NCBI RefSeq assembly: GCF_002119405.1
Contig: NZ_MTBG01000009.1
Coordinates: 51,394-115,393, forward strand
Source: Pseudoruegeria sp. SK021
GTDB lineage: Bacteria; Pseudomonadota; Alphaproteobacteria; Rhodobacterales; Rhodobacteraceae
DNA length: 64,000 bases
Direction: 5' to 3'
Each line of letters begins with the position of its first letter. The stretch's first letter is position 1. The notes below the pieces were generated by a model, which saw only the letters and a program-made list of their open reading frames with translations, had not been told where the DNA came from and did not search any database. Both the position numbers and the translations under genes were made by a program. Of the stretch, positions 1-10,138 are shown one piece after another.

Positions 1-1
1 T

Positions 2-625
2 GAGTCCGTGACCCGCGCCGCACTGGAAGCAGTGGAGCAAAGCGGCATCGTCTTTATCGATGAAATCGATAAAGTTTGCGCCCGGGCGGATGCGCGCGGT
101 GGCGACGTCAGCCGGGAAGGTGTGCAGCGCGACTTGCTGCCGCTGATCGAGGGCACCGTGGTTTCCACCAAGCACGGCCCGGTCAAGACCGACCACATCC
201 TCTTTATTGCCTCCGGCGCGTTCCACGTGGCCAAGCCGTCGGATCTTTTGCCTGAGTTGCAGGGCCGTCTGCCGATCCGCGTCGAATTGCGCGCCCTGAC
301 CGAAGATGATTTCGTCCGCATCCTGACCGAAACGGACAATGCGCTGACCTTGCAATACACTGCGTTGATGGGCACCGAAGGGGTCACCGTCAGCTTTACT
401 GAGGACGGCATCGCCGCCTTGGCACAGATTGCGGCAGAGGTTAATCGCAGTGTCGAGAACATCGGCGCACGGCGGCTTTATACGGTTCTAGAGCGGGTGT
501 TCGAAGAACTCAGCTTCACCGCGCCGGATCGTTCGGGGAGTGAGGTCGTCGTGGACGGCGCCTTTGTGCAAAAGCATCTAGGCGATTTGGTGCAGTCGAC
601 GGATATCAGCCGCTTCATGCTGTAA
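2..625 (+). CDS. hslU: HslU ATPase subunit of HslUV protease (3' part)
   Basis: This is the C-terminal 207 residues of HslU, the AAA+ unfoldase that feeds proteins to the HslV peptidase in the cytoplasm. The gene runs in from before base 1; the family is usually about 435 residues, so roughly the first half with Walker A is outside the window. The visible part has the Walker B segment FIDEID (about bases 52-69), a conserved run around [12 protein letters not shown], the sensor region and the C-terminal motif ENIGARRL. It ends in SRFML, close to the canonical HslU tail that inserts between HslV subunits. A perfect 6-bp hairpin follows the stop codon. An MFS gene comes next, and hslV lies beyond it in the opposite orientation, so hslU and hslV are not an operon here. 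Confidence 0.95.
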   Translation, partial: ESVTRAALEAVEQSGIVFIDEIDKVCARADARGGDVSREGVQRDLLPLIEGTVVSTKHGPVKTDHILFIASGAFHVAKPSDLLPELQGRLPIRVELRALTEDDFVRILTETDNALTLQYTALMGTEGVTVSFTEDGIAALAQIAAEVNRSVENIGARRLYTVLERVFEELSFTAPDRSGSEVVVDGAFVQKHLGDLVQSTDISRFML

Positions 626-636
626 GTCCGCGTCGT

Positions 637-656
637 GGGGGCCGTTCTGCGCCCCC
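637..656 (+). terminator. GC hairpin after hslU
   Basis: A perfect 6-bp stem (GGGGGC/GCCCCC, 8-nt loop) sits 12 bases after the hslU stop. No T-run follows, so it may be a weak or Rho-assisted terminator or a 3'-end-stabilising hairpin. Confidence 0.35.
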
Positions 657-757
657 GCGAGATCTGTCAGGACTGGACTCGCAGGGGTGCGGGTCCTAAC
701 CCTTGGCAGGCAGGCAAATGTCATTAGGGTCCCGCCTGCGACAGTAGGCATTTCCAT

Positions 758-1987
758 ATGAAACTTCCCTCGATCGCGTTTCTGCGTGACAACGCCCGCT
801 GGCTTGCCGCGGGTGCGTTGTTGATGTTCAGCTCCAGCTACGGCCAGACGTTCTTTATCTCGACCTTCGCAGGCGAGATCCGGGCGGAATTCGGCCTTTC
901 CCATGGGGAATGGGGGTCGATTTATGGCGCCGGAACCCTAATTTCGGCGACAATCATGGTGTGGGCCGGCATCCTGACGGATCATTTTCGGGTTCGGGTG
1001 CTTGGCAGCTGCGTTTTGGCGATGTTGGCGCTGGCCAGTCTGGCGATGTCGCAGGTCTCTGCCGCATGGGCGCTGATCCCGGTGATCTTGGCCTTGCGGC
1101 TGGCTGGGCAGGGCATGAGCAGCCATATCGCGGCCACCGCTATGGGGCGGTACTTCGTGGCCACACGCGGCCGCGCGCTGTCTACGGTTGCGCTGGGGGT
1201 GTCGTTGGGTGAAGCGTCCCTGCCGCTGATCTTCGCGGCACTGTTGACGGTGTTCGCGTGGCGCGATCTGTGGGTGGTCGCCGCACTAATGGCGCTGCTG
1301 TCCATTCCCGCCCTACTGGCCTTGCTGCGCGAGGAGCGCACACCGCAGAGCGCGGCGCAGCAAAGCCAGTCTCCCGGCCTCAACGGGCGTCACTGGACGC
1401 GGCCGCAGGTCCTGCGGAGCAAACTGTTCTGGTGCATCATTCCGCTGATCCTTGGGCCACCGGCATTCGGCACGGCCCTGTTTTTTCAACAAGTGCATTT
1501 GGCCGAGGTCAAAGGCTGGCCTCATGTCCAGTTTGTGGCGTTGTTTCCCCTGTTCACCGCGGTGGCTGTGGCGTCAATGATCACCACCGGGATAGTGTTG
1601 GACCGTCTCGGAACGCATCGCCTGATGCCGTTCTATCAACTGCCGATGGCGGTGGGGTTTCTGATCTTGGGCGGCTCGGACAGCCTGATCGTTGCTGCCA
1701 TGGGTATGGCCTTGATCGGAATTTCGAATGGGGCGAACAATACCCTGTCGACGGCCTTCTGGGCCGAAACCTATGGCACCCGGCATCTTGGGGCGAACCG
1801 GTCGATGGCGACGGCGATCATGGTTCTGGGCACTGCCATCGGGCCATTCCTGACCGGCGCGCTGATCGATGCGGGCATTCCGTTTGATCGGCAAATGCCC
1901 GCGATCGCTGTTTATTTCTTGCTCAGTTCCGGTTTGGTCTGGGTCGGGTTCAAAGCCCTGCGGCGCGCGCCCTGCCCGACCGCTTAA
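758..1987 (+). CDS. MFS family transporter
   Basis: A 409-residue inner-membrane protein of the major facilitator superfamily. Hydrophobic segments are spread along its whole length in the usual 12-helix, two-bundle pattern, with a polar stretch near residues 185-215 as the central loop. A GxxxD-type loop after helix 2 ([12 protein letters not shown], around residue 70) matches the MFS signature. Nothing in the sequence identifies the substrate; the family includes organic-acid, oxalate/formate and drug transporters. The gene lies alone between hslU and hslV. Its stop codon overlaps the hslV stop by 4 bases, so the two genes converge without a terminator. It separates the usually adjacent hslV and hslU genes. 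Confidence 0.85.
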   Translation: MKLPSIAFLRDNARWLAAGALLMFSSSYGQTFFISTFAGEIRAEFGLSHGEWGSIYGAGTLISATIMVWAGILTDHFRVRVLGSCVLAMLALASLAMSQVSAAWALIPVILALRLAGQGMSSHIAATAMGRYFVATRGRALSTVALGVSLGEASLPLIFAALLTVFAWRDLWVVAALMALLSIPALLALLREERTPQSAAQQSQSPGLNGRHWTRPQVLRSKLFWCIIPLILGPPAFGTALFFQQVHLAEVKGWPHVQFVALFPLFTAVAVASMITTGIVLDRLGTHRLMPFYQLPMAVGFLILGGSDSLIVAAMGMALIGISNGANNTLSTAFWAETYGTRHLGANRSMATAIMVLGTAIGPFLTGALIDAGIPFDRQMPAIAVYFLLSSGLVWVGFKALRRAPCPTA

Positions 1988-2544
1988 TGCGCGTCGATAC
2001 TTTCGACGGTCAGCTTGCCGTTGGTATAGACGCAGATGTCTGCGGCAATCGCCATGGCTTTGCGGGCAATCCCTTCGGCGTCCAGATCGGCTTCCATCAA
2101 GCCGCGCGCAGCAGCCAAGGCATAGTTGCCGCCCGAACCTATGGCCGTCACGTCATGCTCTGGGGACAGCACATCGCCCGCGCCGGTGATGATCAGCAAT
2201 TCGGTGCCATCGGTCACGATCAGCATGGCTTCTAGTTTTTGAAGGTATTTGTCGGTGCGCCAATCCTTGGCCAGTTCAACGCTGGCCCGTGCCAGTTGGC
2301 CCGGCGTGGCCTCAAGCTTGGCTTCAAGCCGCTCCAAAAGAGTAAACGCATCTGCGGTGGAGCCCGCAAAACCGGCGACCACATCAAAGCCCCCCGGCGA
2401 TAACCGGCGCACTTTGCGGGCGGTGCCCTTGATGACGGTCTGGCCAAGGCTGACCTGTCCGTCGCCTGCAATCACGACCTTGCCGCCCTTGCGAACGCCG
2501 ATGATCGTGGTGCCGTGCCAACCGGGAAACTGTTGCTCTGCCAT
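1984..2544 (-). CDS. hslV: HslV ATP-dependent protease proteolytic subunit
   Basis: HslV is the threonine peptidase ring of HslUV. The chosen ATG (base 2544) gives 186 residues, typical for the family. The 218-residue reading adds 32 unlike residues and is rejected. The N-terminus has a short propeptide ending in WHG followed by TTIIGV, so the catalytic threonine is exposed after processing, as in other alphaproteobacterial HslV proteins. GDGQVSLG and the [14 protein letters not shown] segment near the C-terminus are family hallmarks. The gene converges on the MFS gene and is separated from trxA by a strong minus-strand terminator, so it is probably expressed from its own promoter in 2545-2626. 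Confidence 0.95.
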   Translation of the reverse strand: MAEQQFPGWHGTTIIGVRKGGKVVIAGDGQVSLGQTVIKGTARKVRRLSPGGFDVVAGFAGSTADAFTLLERLEAKLEATPGQLARASVELAKDWRTDKYLQKLEAMLIVTDGTELLIITGAGDVLSPEHDVTAIGSGGNYALAAARGLMEADLDAEGIARKAMAIAADICVYTNGKLTVESIDAH

Positions 2545-2626
2545 GGGGCCTCCAATGCTCTGGCGGCCTATATGGGCATCCGGGCGCGGCACGACAAGCG
2601 CTTTTGCCCGATTGGTCCGGTTACGA

Positions 2627-2652
2627 AAACGCCCCGGCACTGCGGGGCGTTT
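2627..2652 (-). terminator. Rho-independent terminator of the trxA operon
   Basis: A perfect 9-bp stem (AAACGCCCC/GGGGCGTTT, 8-nt loop) lies 25 bases downstream of the trxA stop. Read on the minus strand it is followed by TTTT, so it should end the addB-addA-trxA transcript before hslV. Confidence 0.85.
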
Positions 2653-2677
2653 GGTCTGTCGAAATCACCAGCGGCGA

Positions 2678-2998
2678 TTACAGCTCGCCCATGATCCAGC
2701 TTTGCAGCGCGGCCTTGGGGGCAGCGCCGGTCTTGTTCGACACCACTTTGCCATCCTTGAACATGAACAGCGCCGGGATGCCGCGGATGTGCATCTCTTG
2801 CGCGGTCTTCATGTTTTCGTCGACATTGACCTTCACGATCTTGACCTTACCGTCCATTTCCTTGGCGATCTCTTCCAGAGCGGGGCCAATCTGCTTGCAC
2901 GGACCGCACCATTCGGCCCAGAAATCCACCACTACGGGGATGTCGGATTGCTTGACAACTTCATCGAAGGTGTCGTCGGTGGCTGCTACGGTTGCCAT
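2678..2998 (-). CDS. trxA: Thioredoxin
   Basis: A 106-residue classical thioredoxin, a cytoplasmic dithiol reductant. The active site WCGPC is at residues 30-34, the cis-proline segment is RGIPALFMF and the length is normal. The start at 2998 is preceded by AAGGAGGCACCC, a near-perfect ribosome binding site; a longer reading adds 24 residues that do not resemble thioredoxin. The gene follows addA with a 68-base gap and is the last gene of the minus-strand block, ending at the terminator at 2627-2652. Confidence 0.97.
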   Translation of the reverse strand: MATVAATDDTFDEVVKQSDIPVVVDFWAEWCGPCKQIGPALEEIAKEMDGKVKIVKVNVDENMKTAQEMHIRGIPALFMFKDGKVVSNKTGAAPKAALQSWIMGEL

Positions 2999-3066
2999 GG
3001 GTGCCTCCTTGGCGAAAAAACTCAGATGTCGAAGGTAAGAACCATCCCGGGCAGCGTCAAGGTTGC

Positions 3067-6000
3067 TCATTGCGGCTCGGCCCGGTCGAGGGCGGCCAGT
3101 ACCAGCGTGGTCGGCAGCGGCATCAGGCGGGCGCTAGCGGTCCAAAGCAAGGCCGTCTCAACGGCTTTTCCCGGATAAATCGCCGTCAAAGCCGCAGTAT
3201 AGGCCCCCATCTGTCGTAAAAGTCCATCTGGAACGGATGCCGCTTGTTCCGGAATCAAGCTGTTGGATTTGAAATCGACAGCCAACACACGATCTTGTGA
3301 CACCACCAATCGGTCAATGATGCCGTGCATGCGGCGATCCAGCCCGGTCAGATGCGCGGAAATGTCCACCTCGGCCAAGGTGTCGGGGTGAAACAGGAAC
3401 GCCAGATCGGGGTTGGTCAGCACGCGTGTTGCTTCAGCCAGAAGTGCGCCTTGGTCAAGATCGGTTTCGCCGTCGACCCCCATGCGCAGCAGGTCAGGCG
3501 TCAGGTTGGGCCAGCTTGCCGGTGGGTAGTTCGGCAGATGCTCTAACAGTAAGTGCAAGCTGCGCCCCCACAGCTTCGCTGTCGCCTCGTCGCGCCCCAA
3601 ATCGCCGGCCAAAGCCTTGGCGCCCCCCAAGTTGGACGGGGCAACCGGTTTCGGTGGTTCGGTCTCAAGTGGCGCCGGGCCCGAGGTCCAGTCCGGAAGG
3701 GCGGGCAAGCTAGGCCCGGCCTCTGCTGCCCCTTGGACGTCGCCGCCATCCCAGTCACCGCGGGCATGACGCAGCCCGTTGCCGGTCGGAAATTCCATGG
3801 GTCCCGCGTCACACAATGCCATGGCGGAATGCACCAGATCGTGCCAGCTGTCGCCGGATTTGCCAAGCTCCCCCGCAGCACAGACCCAAAGCCAAACCTC
3901 GGCCCGGGTCATGGCAACATAGAGCAACCGCAAGCGTTCTTCGGCCTGTAGCGCCTGCAGATCTGCCTTCGCAGATTTCAAAAGATCCGGCAGATCGTCG
4001 GCGCTGGGGGGCCACGCCGCCCAGCCATCCTGCGTGATCAGAATTTCCGACCCCGGCGAGGCCCGGCGACTGGCGCAATCCGGCAAAATAACCACTGGCG
4101 CCTCTAATCCTTTGGACCCGTGCACTGTCATCACACGCAGGCTTTCGCCGCTGGCATCGGCTTGGCGCTTGATCTCTACATCCTCGGCCCGCATCCATTC
4201 CAGAAAGCCTGTCAAACTGGGAATGTCGGTGGATTCATAGGTCAGTGCTTCACCCAACAGGGCGTCGATGGCCTCTTCGCAGTCGGGACCCAAGCGCGCG
4301 ATCAGGGCTTGCCGCATGCCGTGCCGGTTTAGGATCCGTTCGAGCAGATCATAGGGGCGCAAGAAGTCGGCGGTGGCGATCAGGTCGTCCAAAATGGCCA
4401 TGGTGCGGCCGCGAACCGGCTGGGCGCGCAAGGCCGACCACAGCAATCCGCGCCGAGGCTGCGCCAATTGAAAGAGCCCATCTTCCGACCAGCCAAACAA
4501 TGGCGATCGCAGGGCGGTGGCCAAAGCCAAATCATCCTCGGGCAGTGCCAGAAACGACAAAAGCGCAAGCAGGTCACGGACCGCGAGATCCTTGGTCAGG
4601 ATCAATCGATCGGCCCCGGCGATGCGCAGGCGTTCCCGTTTGCACGCGCGCAAGATCTCGCGGAATAATTGCCCGCGGCGCTGGACCAGAATCAGGACAT
4701 CGCCTTCAGACAGCAGCTTGCGACCGCCCTTGCCGTCAGGGATGGTTTCGCCCGCGTCGATCAGACGGCGCAACTCACTGGCAATGGCATCGGCAAGCAC
4801 CGCGTTCTCATGCCGAGGGCTAATCTGGTCCACCGGTCGATGCCAATCGGGTGTATCCGGTTCTTCCGGCTTTTCCACCGGCGGCCATAGATCGACCCGG
4901 CCGGGCAGTTGGTCCTTAAAGGCGATATGGCGGGTCGTCCCGCCGACACCTGCCGCCGCTGCGCCGTCAAAGGTGGCATCAACGACCTCCAGAACCGCAG
5001 GCGAGGACCGAAAGGAGTGCTCCAAGGCATGGATCTGCAATTGCTGTGCCGCCTCGGTCAGGCGGTCGTCGAAGTGCTGGCGCAGGCGGTCAAATTCCTG
5101 CGGATCTGCCCCTTGGAACGAATAAATTGACTGCTTCTTGTCGCCGACCACAAAGATGGTGCGCAAGGTATCGTCGCGGGCGCTGTTTCCTGCGGTAAAT
5201 TCGCAGGCCAGTAGGCGGATGACCTCCCATTGTACGGGGCTGGTGTCTTGCGCCTCGTCCACCAGAATGTGATCAATGCCGCCGTCAAGTTTGTAAAGGA
5301 CCCAGTCGGCCACCCGTGGATCGGTTAACAGATCGCGAGCGCGCAGGATCAGGTCGTCGAAATCCAGCCATCCACGTTGCGCTTTGCGTGCGTCGACCGC
5401 AGGCAGGAAGACGCCGGCAAACCGGTGCAAGGTTGCGGTCTTGCGGGCCGATACCAGCGCCTGACGCATGGGGCGGGCGTCTTCGACCCGCTGCATCAGA
5501 TCGTTGAGGCGATCCATCAGGTCCGGGCCAAGGGTTTTACGGGTCGGCGCGGTTGGGAAGCTGTCGATTTTGGCGGCAAACGGCGCTTTGGCTGTGGCGC
5601 CGAACAGGAACACGTTTTCCATAACCGCGAGGTCCGAGAGCACCAGTGGACGTGCCGCCAAAGGTTCCAGCTTGCGGGCTGCGGTGGCGTCATTTCCGCC
5701 TTTGGCGCGCAAGGCGGGCAGGAGGCTGGTGATCAGATCGCCTTCGTCACCATCAAAGATTTGCGCCAGCAGGGCGTCGGTGCTGAAGGTTTGGGGCAGG
5801 CCGTGCGCTTCCAGCGCGGCGGGCAAATCCAGCGGCGGCACAAAGCTATCTCGGTCCTTCAAAATGGCCCGGGTCAGACGGTCTAGATCATCGCCTGACA
5901 AATAGGCTGCGATCCCGTCAACGGCGCTTGCTTCTGAGCCGTCGGACAGTTCTTCCAGAACCTCGTTGCACAAGGCGGATTGGGTCCGCTCGTCCAGTTC

Positions 6001-6441
6001 GGTGAATTGGGGAGAGACGCCAGACTCTAGCGGAAATTGCCGCAGAAGTGATGCGCAAAACGCGTGAATGGTTTGAATTTTCAACCCGCCAGGGGTTTCA
6101 ATGGCGCGGGCGAACAGACGGCGGGCGGCATCCAGTCGGCTGGTTTCCAGCGTTCCTTCCACCCCAAGTTTGGTCAGGGCGGCGCGCAGATCTGCATCGG
6201 GCTTCATCGCCCAGTCACCCAACTGGCTGAACAAACGGTTCTGCATTTCGCTGGCGGCGGCCTTGGTAAATGTCAGGCACAGAATGTTTTGCGGCGGCAC
6301 TTGCGCCATCAAAAGGCGTGCCACCCGATCCGTCAGAACTCGGGTTTTTCCGGACCCAGCATTTGCCGCAAGCCAAGTCGAGGCAGTGGGATCTGCTGCG
6401 GTGATTTGGCGTTGGGTGGCGTCATCGAAGGGCGCGGTCAT
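3067..6441 (-). CDS. addA: Double-strand break repair helicase AddA
   Basis: A 1124-residue alphaproteobacterial AddA, the UvrD/Rep-type helicase-nuclease subunit that partners AddB in resecting double-strand breaks for RecA loading. Walker A is AGSGKTR (residues 28-34). Motif II is [13 protein letters not shown], the [13 protein letters not shown] motif follows, and motif V/VI regions include [12 protein letters not shown] and [10 protein letters not shown]. Near residue 1065 is the PD-(D/E)xK nuclease motif AVDFKSNS. The length matches the family. Its start overlaps the addB stop by 4 bases (6438-6441), indicating translational coupling. trxA follows, which is a common arrangement in Rhodobacteraceae. 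Confidence 0.96.
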   Translation of the reverse strand: MTAPFDDATQRQITAADPTASTWLAANAGSGKTRVLTDRVARLLMAQVPPQNILCLTFTKAAASEMQNRLFSQLGDWAMKPDADLRAALTKLGVEGTLETSRLDAARRLFARAIETPGGLKIQTIHAFCASLLRQFPLESGVSPQFTELDERTQSALCNEVLEELSDGSEASAVDGIAAYLSGDDLDRLTRAILKDRDSFVPPLDLPAALEAHGLPQTFSTDALLAQIFDGDEGDLITSLLPALRAKGGNDATAARKLEPLAARPLVLSDLAVMENVFLFGATAKAPFAAKIDSFPTAPTRKTLGPDLMDRLNDLMQRVEDARPMRQALVSARKTATLHRFAGVFLPAVDARKAQRGWLDFDDLILRARDLLTDPRVADWVLYKLDGGIDHILVDEAQDTSPVQWEVIRLLACEFTAGNSARDDTLRTIFVVGDKKQSIYSFQGADPQEFDRLRQHFDDRLTEAAQQLQIHALEHSFRSSPAVLEVVDATFDGAAAAGVGGTTRHIAFKDQLPGRVDLWPPVEKPEEPDTPDWHRPVDQISPRHENAVLADAIASELRRLIDAGETIPDGKGGRKLLSEGDVLILVQRRGQLFREILRACKRERLRIAGADRLILTKDLAVRDLLALLSFLALPEDDLALATALRSPLFGWSEDGLFQLAQPRRGLLWSALRAQPVRGRTMAILDDLIATADFLRPYDLLERILNRHGMRQALIARLGPDCEEAIDALLGEALTYESTDIPSLTGFLEWMRAEDVEIKRQADASGESLRVMTVHGSKGLEAPVVILPDCASRRASPGSEILITQDGWAAWPPSADDLPDLLKSAKADLQALQAEERLRLLYVAMTRAEVWLWVCAAGELGKSGDSWHDLVHSAMALCDAGPMEFPTGNGLRHARGDWDGGDVQGAAEAGPSLPALPDWTSGPAPLETEPPKPVAPSNLGGAKALAGDLGRDEATAKLWGRSLHLLLEHLPNYPPASWPNLTPDLLRMGVDGETDLDQGALLAEATRVLTNPDLAFLFHPDTLAEVDISAHLTGLDRRMHGIIDRLVVSQDRVLAVDFKSNSLIPEQAASVPDGLLRQMGAYTAALTAIYPGKAVETALLWTASARLMPLPTTLVLAALDRAEPQ

Positions 6442-9400
6442 TGGCCGACCCTCACTGGAACCGGGGCATCACCCAAATCCCACTCACCCGCGCGGGAGAG
6501 CTGCGCATAGTCGCTTTCGAAGCGTTCTGTTTCGGGGGCAAGTTGGGCGGTGTAGCCCTTATCGGGGTCCAGATAGGCAGCAATCAATTCGGTCAACTCG
6601 GCAAGTGTTTCGGTGACGGGCGATTTGGCCAGCGGCGCATCCACAGATTTCAATTGTCCGCCCAATCCAAGATAGGTGGCACGATAGACCGGTGCCGCCG
6701 GGATGCCGTCAAAGCCGCCGTTTTCGGCAATGGCGGCTTCCAGCAACAACTGTTTGGCAAAGGTATTTTGCTGCTTTTCACTGGGGGGCGTGCCGGTCTT
6801 GTAGTCATAGATGGCAAGGCCACCGTGATCCGCCTGATCAATACGGTCGGCTTTGGCGGTCAGGCGCGTGTCGACCGTGGGCAGATCCATATAACCCTTC
6901 ACCTCGTACCACTTGGGTTGGGCTTGGGTTTGGCGTGCGGCCTCTTCGATCAGAAAGGGATCGGCGATCCGGGCCAGACGCGCCAGCCACAGGCGGCGGG
7001 CCGTCGGCCATGGCACCTCGTCTGTCAGGATGCGGTCGGCGATATCCAGAAGGGCTTGGCGGCGGTCTAGCTCTGGCAGTTCGGCCATGCGTGGGACGAA
7101 GGCTTCCAGAACCCCGTGCAGCACGGTGCCGCGGTCGCGGGGTTCTGGTCGCTTGCGCAGGGGATCAAGGGCAGACAACCGCAAGATCCGCCGTGCATAG
7201 ATTTCGAACGGATCGCGGATCAGCGTTTGCACATCCGTCACCGACAAGCGTCGTGGACGGGCCGCAACCGGGGGCAATGGCGACGGGCGGGACGCCGGTG
7301 CCATTGGCTGGGCCGGCCGGTCCATCGCCGCCGCCATGTCCACCCAGCGTTGGCCGCGTTGGCGCATTTGAGCCAAGGCGGCCCCCCCGTTCTGATCGTC
7401 CAATCCGCTGAGCAAATTTGTTAGCCGGTTCAGCCACCGCGATGGTACCGCTGGCGCCTCGCCATTGCGGGCAGCGCGGCTGAGAACCACCGTCGGCGCG
7501 CCGATCGCCTGTTGAAAATCATGCGCCGACAGGCCGACCCTACGTTCCGGCAGCAGCAGGCCGGTCCGGGTGCGCATAGACCGGTTCAACCATGGATCGG
7601 GACTGGGAAGTTCCGGCCATGTGCCGTCGTTCAGCCCGCCCAGAATGACCAGATCCGCGCCCTGAACCCGGGCTTCCAGCGTCCCCCAGATCATGACATC
7701 GGCACGCGGACTGCGTGGATCGCGGACTTCGCCGGACAGCACGGCGTTCAGAAGCGCCATAAAGCCTGCCGGGTCGACATCGCCGCCGTGATGGGCTTCT
7801 TCTGCCAATTGGCTCAGGGCCTTGCGGGCTTCGTTGCCATCGCGATCGGTCCAGAAGGTCAGCTTTTCAGGCGGTGCCGTGTGACCAAGGGCCAACGCCT
7901 CGATCCCCTGCCAAAGCCGGGCCACGAAGGGGCCAATCGGGCCGCTGCCGATATCGGCATGCCCGATCATGCAACGCGAGATCCATTCGATCCATGGCCG
8001 CGGGTCATCCGTTGTCCGCGGTTTGAGCGGCCGATCAGGGGTGGGCGTCTCGGTCTCTCGGGGTGCCTGACGTTTCTCGTAATAGGCCTCGCCCCATTTT
8101 GTCAGCGACTCGTGTGTCGGGAAGGCTGGGCCATGACGGCGCAGATGCAGTTCCAGCTCCCGGGTCCAAAGCAGGTGAGTGTTGCGATCCTGTGCCCGGT
8201 GAACGAGCGGATGTTTCAGCAAGACCAACAGCGCCTCGGCGGTCAGGTGCTGGCCGAACAGCGCCGCAATCTGCCGGATCATGCGTCCGGCTGGTGCTTG
8301 GCGCAGCGGCTCACCGGCGCTGTCGTCAGGCTCGATACCCCACCGGTCCAACGCGGCCGTCACCCGCCGTGTCAGCATCCGGTCCGGGGAAATCAGGGCG
8401 GCGGTCTGGCCATCTTCGATCGCTTGCCGCAGCCGCAGCGCGATGGCAAGCGACTCGCCCCGTGGATCGGGGGCTTCGATCAAGGACAGGCCTGCGGTGG
8501 CTGAGATCAGATCCCCCAAGGCCGGGCCGTCGCGGCGCCAGCCATCCGTTACTGGCGCGGGCCGCAATGCCAATGACACCAGCGCGTTTCGGGACGGGCT
8601 TGGGGCCGGAGTATCCGCCCACGTGGGCAACTGCGCCGGATCCAGACCCAAGCTGTCGGCGATCAACGCAAAGCGGTACTGGGGGTGATCCTGCTGGGGA
8701 TGTGGTGCCAGCAGTCCGCGCCAGATCTCAGGCGTCATTCCGGGATCGACGCCGGGCAGAACCACCGCGCCATTGGGCAACCGCGCCACGGCCTCCATCA
8801 GCATTCGGGTGGTCCCGCGCGAGCCGGTTGAGCCCGCCACAAGGATCGGATCGCGCGGGGGCGCGGTCTTCCAGCGCTGGATCAAGTCTTCGATCACCCG
8901 CCGTTGCCGTGCTTCGGGGTCCATCGGAACGGTGGGATCGCTGGACAGGAAATGGCCGACAAGCGTCAGAAACCGCAGGCTTCGTTCCCAGTGTCCCGAT
9001 TGGTCGGTCACGTCGAGGGCGGCCAGATCTGCCAGTGGCACGCCTTCGCCCTGCATTTCGTCCATCAGCGCGGCAAGACTGGTGGCCAGATCGAAAGCCG
9101 CGGTTTTGGGGGCAAGGCTGGGGTCGGCCTCAATCAACCGGCTGACCAATTGGCTAAGTTCCAGCCGCCGCCGCAAGCTTGGGACTGACGGTGGCAGGCT
9201 GCTGGCCGTGTCGCAACCAAGGTCGGAAATCAGCCGCAGGCGGGGCAAAAGCCGGGCCGGGCCATCGTCGAACAAGGCGCGAATGCGGCGTTCCATCCGG
9301 CGGGTGCTGAGATAGACCGTGACCCGAGCGAGGGCTTCGGGCGGCTGGCCTGAAAACCGTTCCAGAAGTCCAGCAACCAGTGCGCGGGGAAAGTCGACGC

Positions 9401-9446
9401 CGGGGGCGACGCCGTAAAGGGCGGGGCTGTGCGGGACGAAACTCAT
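6438..9446 (-). CDS. addB: Double-strand break repair protein AddB
   Basis: A 1002-residue AddB, the second subunit of the AddAB helicase-nuclease. The C-terminal nuclease domain has the motif YDYKTGTPPSEKQ, typical of alphaproteobacterial AddB. The middle part contains GGLNDGTWPE and RRVGLSAHDFQQA, conserved in the inactivated-helicase region. The start at 9446 (MSFVPHSPALYG) is chosen because it overlaps the upstream murU stop by 4 bases and begins like the family; a reading from 9575 adds 43 unrelated residues. It overlaps addA by 4 bases, so murU, addB and addA are probably translated from one message. Confidence 0.95.
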   Translation of the reverse strand: MSFVPHSPALYGVAPGVDFPRALVAGLLERFSGQPPEALARVTVYLSTRRMERRIRALFDDGPARLLPRLRLISDLGCDTASSLPPSVPSLRRRLELSQLVSRLIEADPSLAPKTAAFDLATSLAALMDEMQGEGVPLADLAALDVTDQSGHWERSLRFLTLVGHFLSSDPTVPMDPEARQRRVIEDLIQRWKTAPPRDPILVAGSTGSRGTTRMLMEAVARLPNGAVVLPGVDPGMTPEIWRGLLAPHPQQDHPQYRFALIADSLGLDPAQLPTWADTPAPSPSRNALVSLALRPAPVTDGWRRDGPALGDLISATAGLSLIEAPDPRGESLAIALRLRQAIEDGQTAALISPDRMLTRRVTAALDRWGIEPDDSAGEPLRQAPAGRMIRQIAALFGQHLTAEALLVLLKHPLVHRAQDRNTHLLWTRELELHLRRHGPAFPTHESLTKWGEAYYEKRQAPRETETPTPDRPLKPRTTDDPRPWIEWISRCMIGHADIGSGPIGPFVARLWQGIEALALGHTAPPEKLTFWTDRDGNEARKALSQLAEEAHHGGDVDPAGFMALLNAVLSGEVRDPRSPRADVMIWGTLEARVQGADLVILGGLNDGTWPELPSPDPWLNRSMRTRTGLLLPERRVGLSAHDFQQAIGAPTVVLSRAARNGEAPAVPSRWLNRLTNLLSGLDDQNGGAALAQMRQRGQRWVDMAAAMDRPAQPMAPASRPSPLPPVAARPRRLSVTDVQTLIRDPFEIYARRILRLSALDPLRKRPEPRDRGTVLHGVLEAFVPRMAELPELDRRQALLDIADRILTDEVPWPTARRLWLARLARIADPFLIEEAARQTQAQPKWYEVKGYMDLPTVDTRLTAKADRIDQADHGGLAIYDYKTGTPPSEKQQNTFAKQLLLEAAIAENGGFDGIPAAPVYRATYLGLGGQLKSVDAPLAKSPVTETLAELTELIAAYLDPDKGYTAQLAPETERFESDYAQLSRAGEWDLGDAPVPVRVGQ

Positions 9447-10138
9447 GGCAGCAACTCCGGCGGATTGGCCAGCATCGCTTCGGCCATATCGATGCCCTCG
9501 GGGCGACCGACATCGCACCATCCGCCCCGATGAACCGCACCAAACAGCCGTCCGGATTGCGCCATGATATCCCACAACACATTGAGGGAAAACGCAGGTT
9601 TGTCGATGCTGGTCAGGCTGTCCGTCCGCAGAATCTGCGCGCCCGAATAGACATATCCGGGGCCTCGCGTGATCTGATGATCCGGGGCCAGCGCAAAATC
9701 GCCGGGACCGGAATGGCCGGTGGCGCGCGATGCGGGCACCAGCAACAACAGCGCGTCCATTTGGGTCGGGTCCCAGGCCCGGCGCAGGGTTTCGAGCGGG
9801 TTGGGGCCGGTCCAGATCGCATCGGTGTTCAGGGTAAACACCGGCGCCGGTCCCAGCAACGGCAGGGCCGCCCGAAGACCGCCACCGGTTTCCAGAATGT
9901 CCGGGGTTTCAACGGACAATTCCACGGCCTGACCGGCCAAGTGGTTTTTTAGTTTCTGGTAATGATAATGGGCATTTACCACCCGTTTGGGCACAAACTC
10001 GGCGAGGCCAAGCGCATGATCGATCAGCGGGCGTCCGGCGACCGGGATCAGCGGCTTGGGGCGGTCGGCGGTCAGCGCACCCATCCTTGTGCCGAACCCG
10101 GCAGCGAACAGCATTATGGCGTCGGGATCGTGCCGCAT
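9443..10138 (-). CDS. murU: N-acetylmuramate-1-phosphate uridylyltransferase (MurU-like nucleotidyltransferase)
   Basis: A 231-residue sugar-phosphate nucleotidyltransferase. The N-terminus carries the signature FAAGFGTRM followed by KPLIPVAGRPLIDHAL, which binds the nucleotide. The size fits MurU, which makes UDP-MurNAc from MurNAc-1-phosphate in the peptidoglycan recycling route that bypasses de novo synthesis. The next upstream gene is an AmgK-like sugar kinase overlapping by 25 bases. That pairing is the main reason for calling MurU rather than a mannose- or glucose-1-phosphate nucleotidyltransferase. It overlaps addB by 4 bases. Confidence 0.88.
   Translation of the reverse strand: MRHDPDAIMLFAAGFGTRMGALTADRPKPLIPVAGRPLIDHALGLAEFVPKRVVNAHYHYQKLKNHLAGQAVELSVETPDILETGGGLRAALPLLGPAPVFTLNTDAIWTGPNPLETLRRAWDPTQMDALLLLVPASRATGHSGPGDFALAPDHQITRGPGYVYSGAQILRTDSLTSIDKPAFSLNVLWDIMAQSGRLFGAVHRGGWCDVGRPEGIDMAEAMLANPPELLP

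Noticed and set aside
8063..9145. Plus-strand frame of 360 codons opposite addB
   Set aside because: Arg/Pro/Ser-rich low-complexity translation without domain features; antisense to a certain gene.
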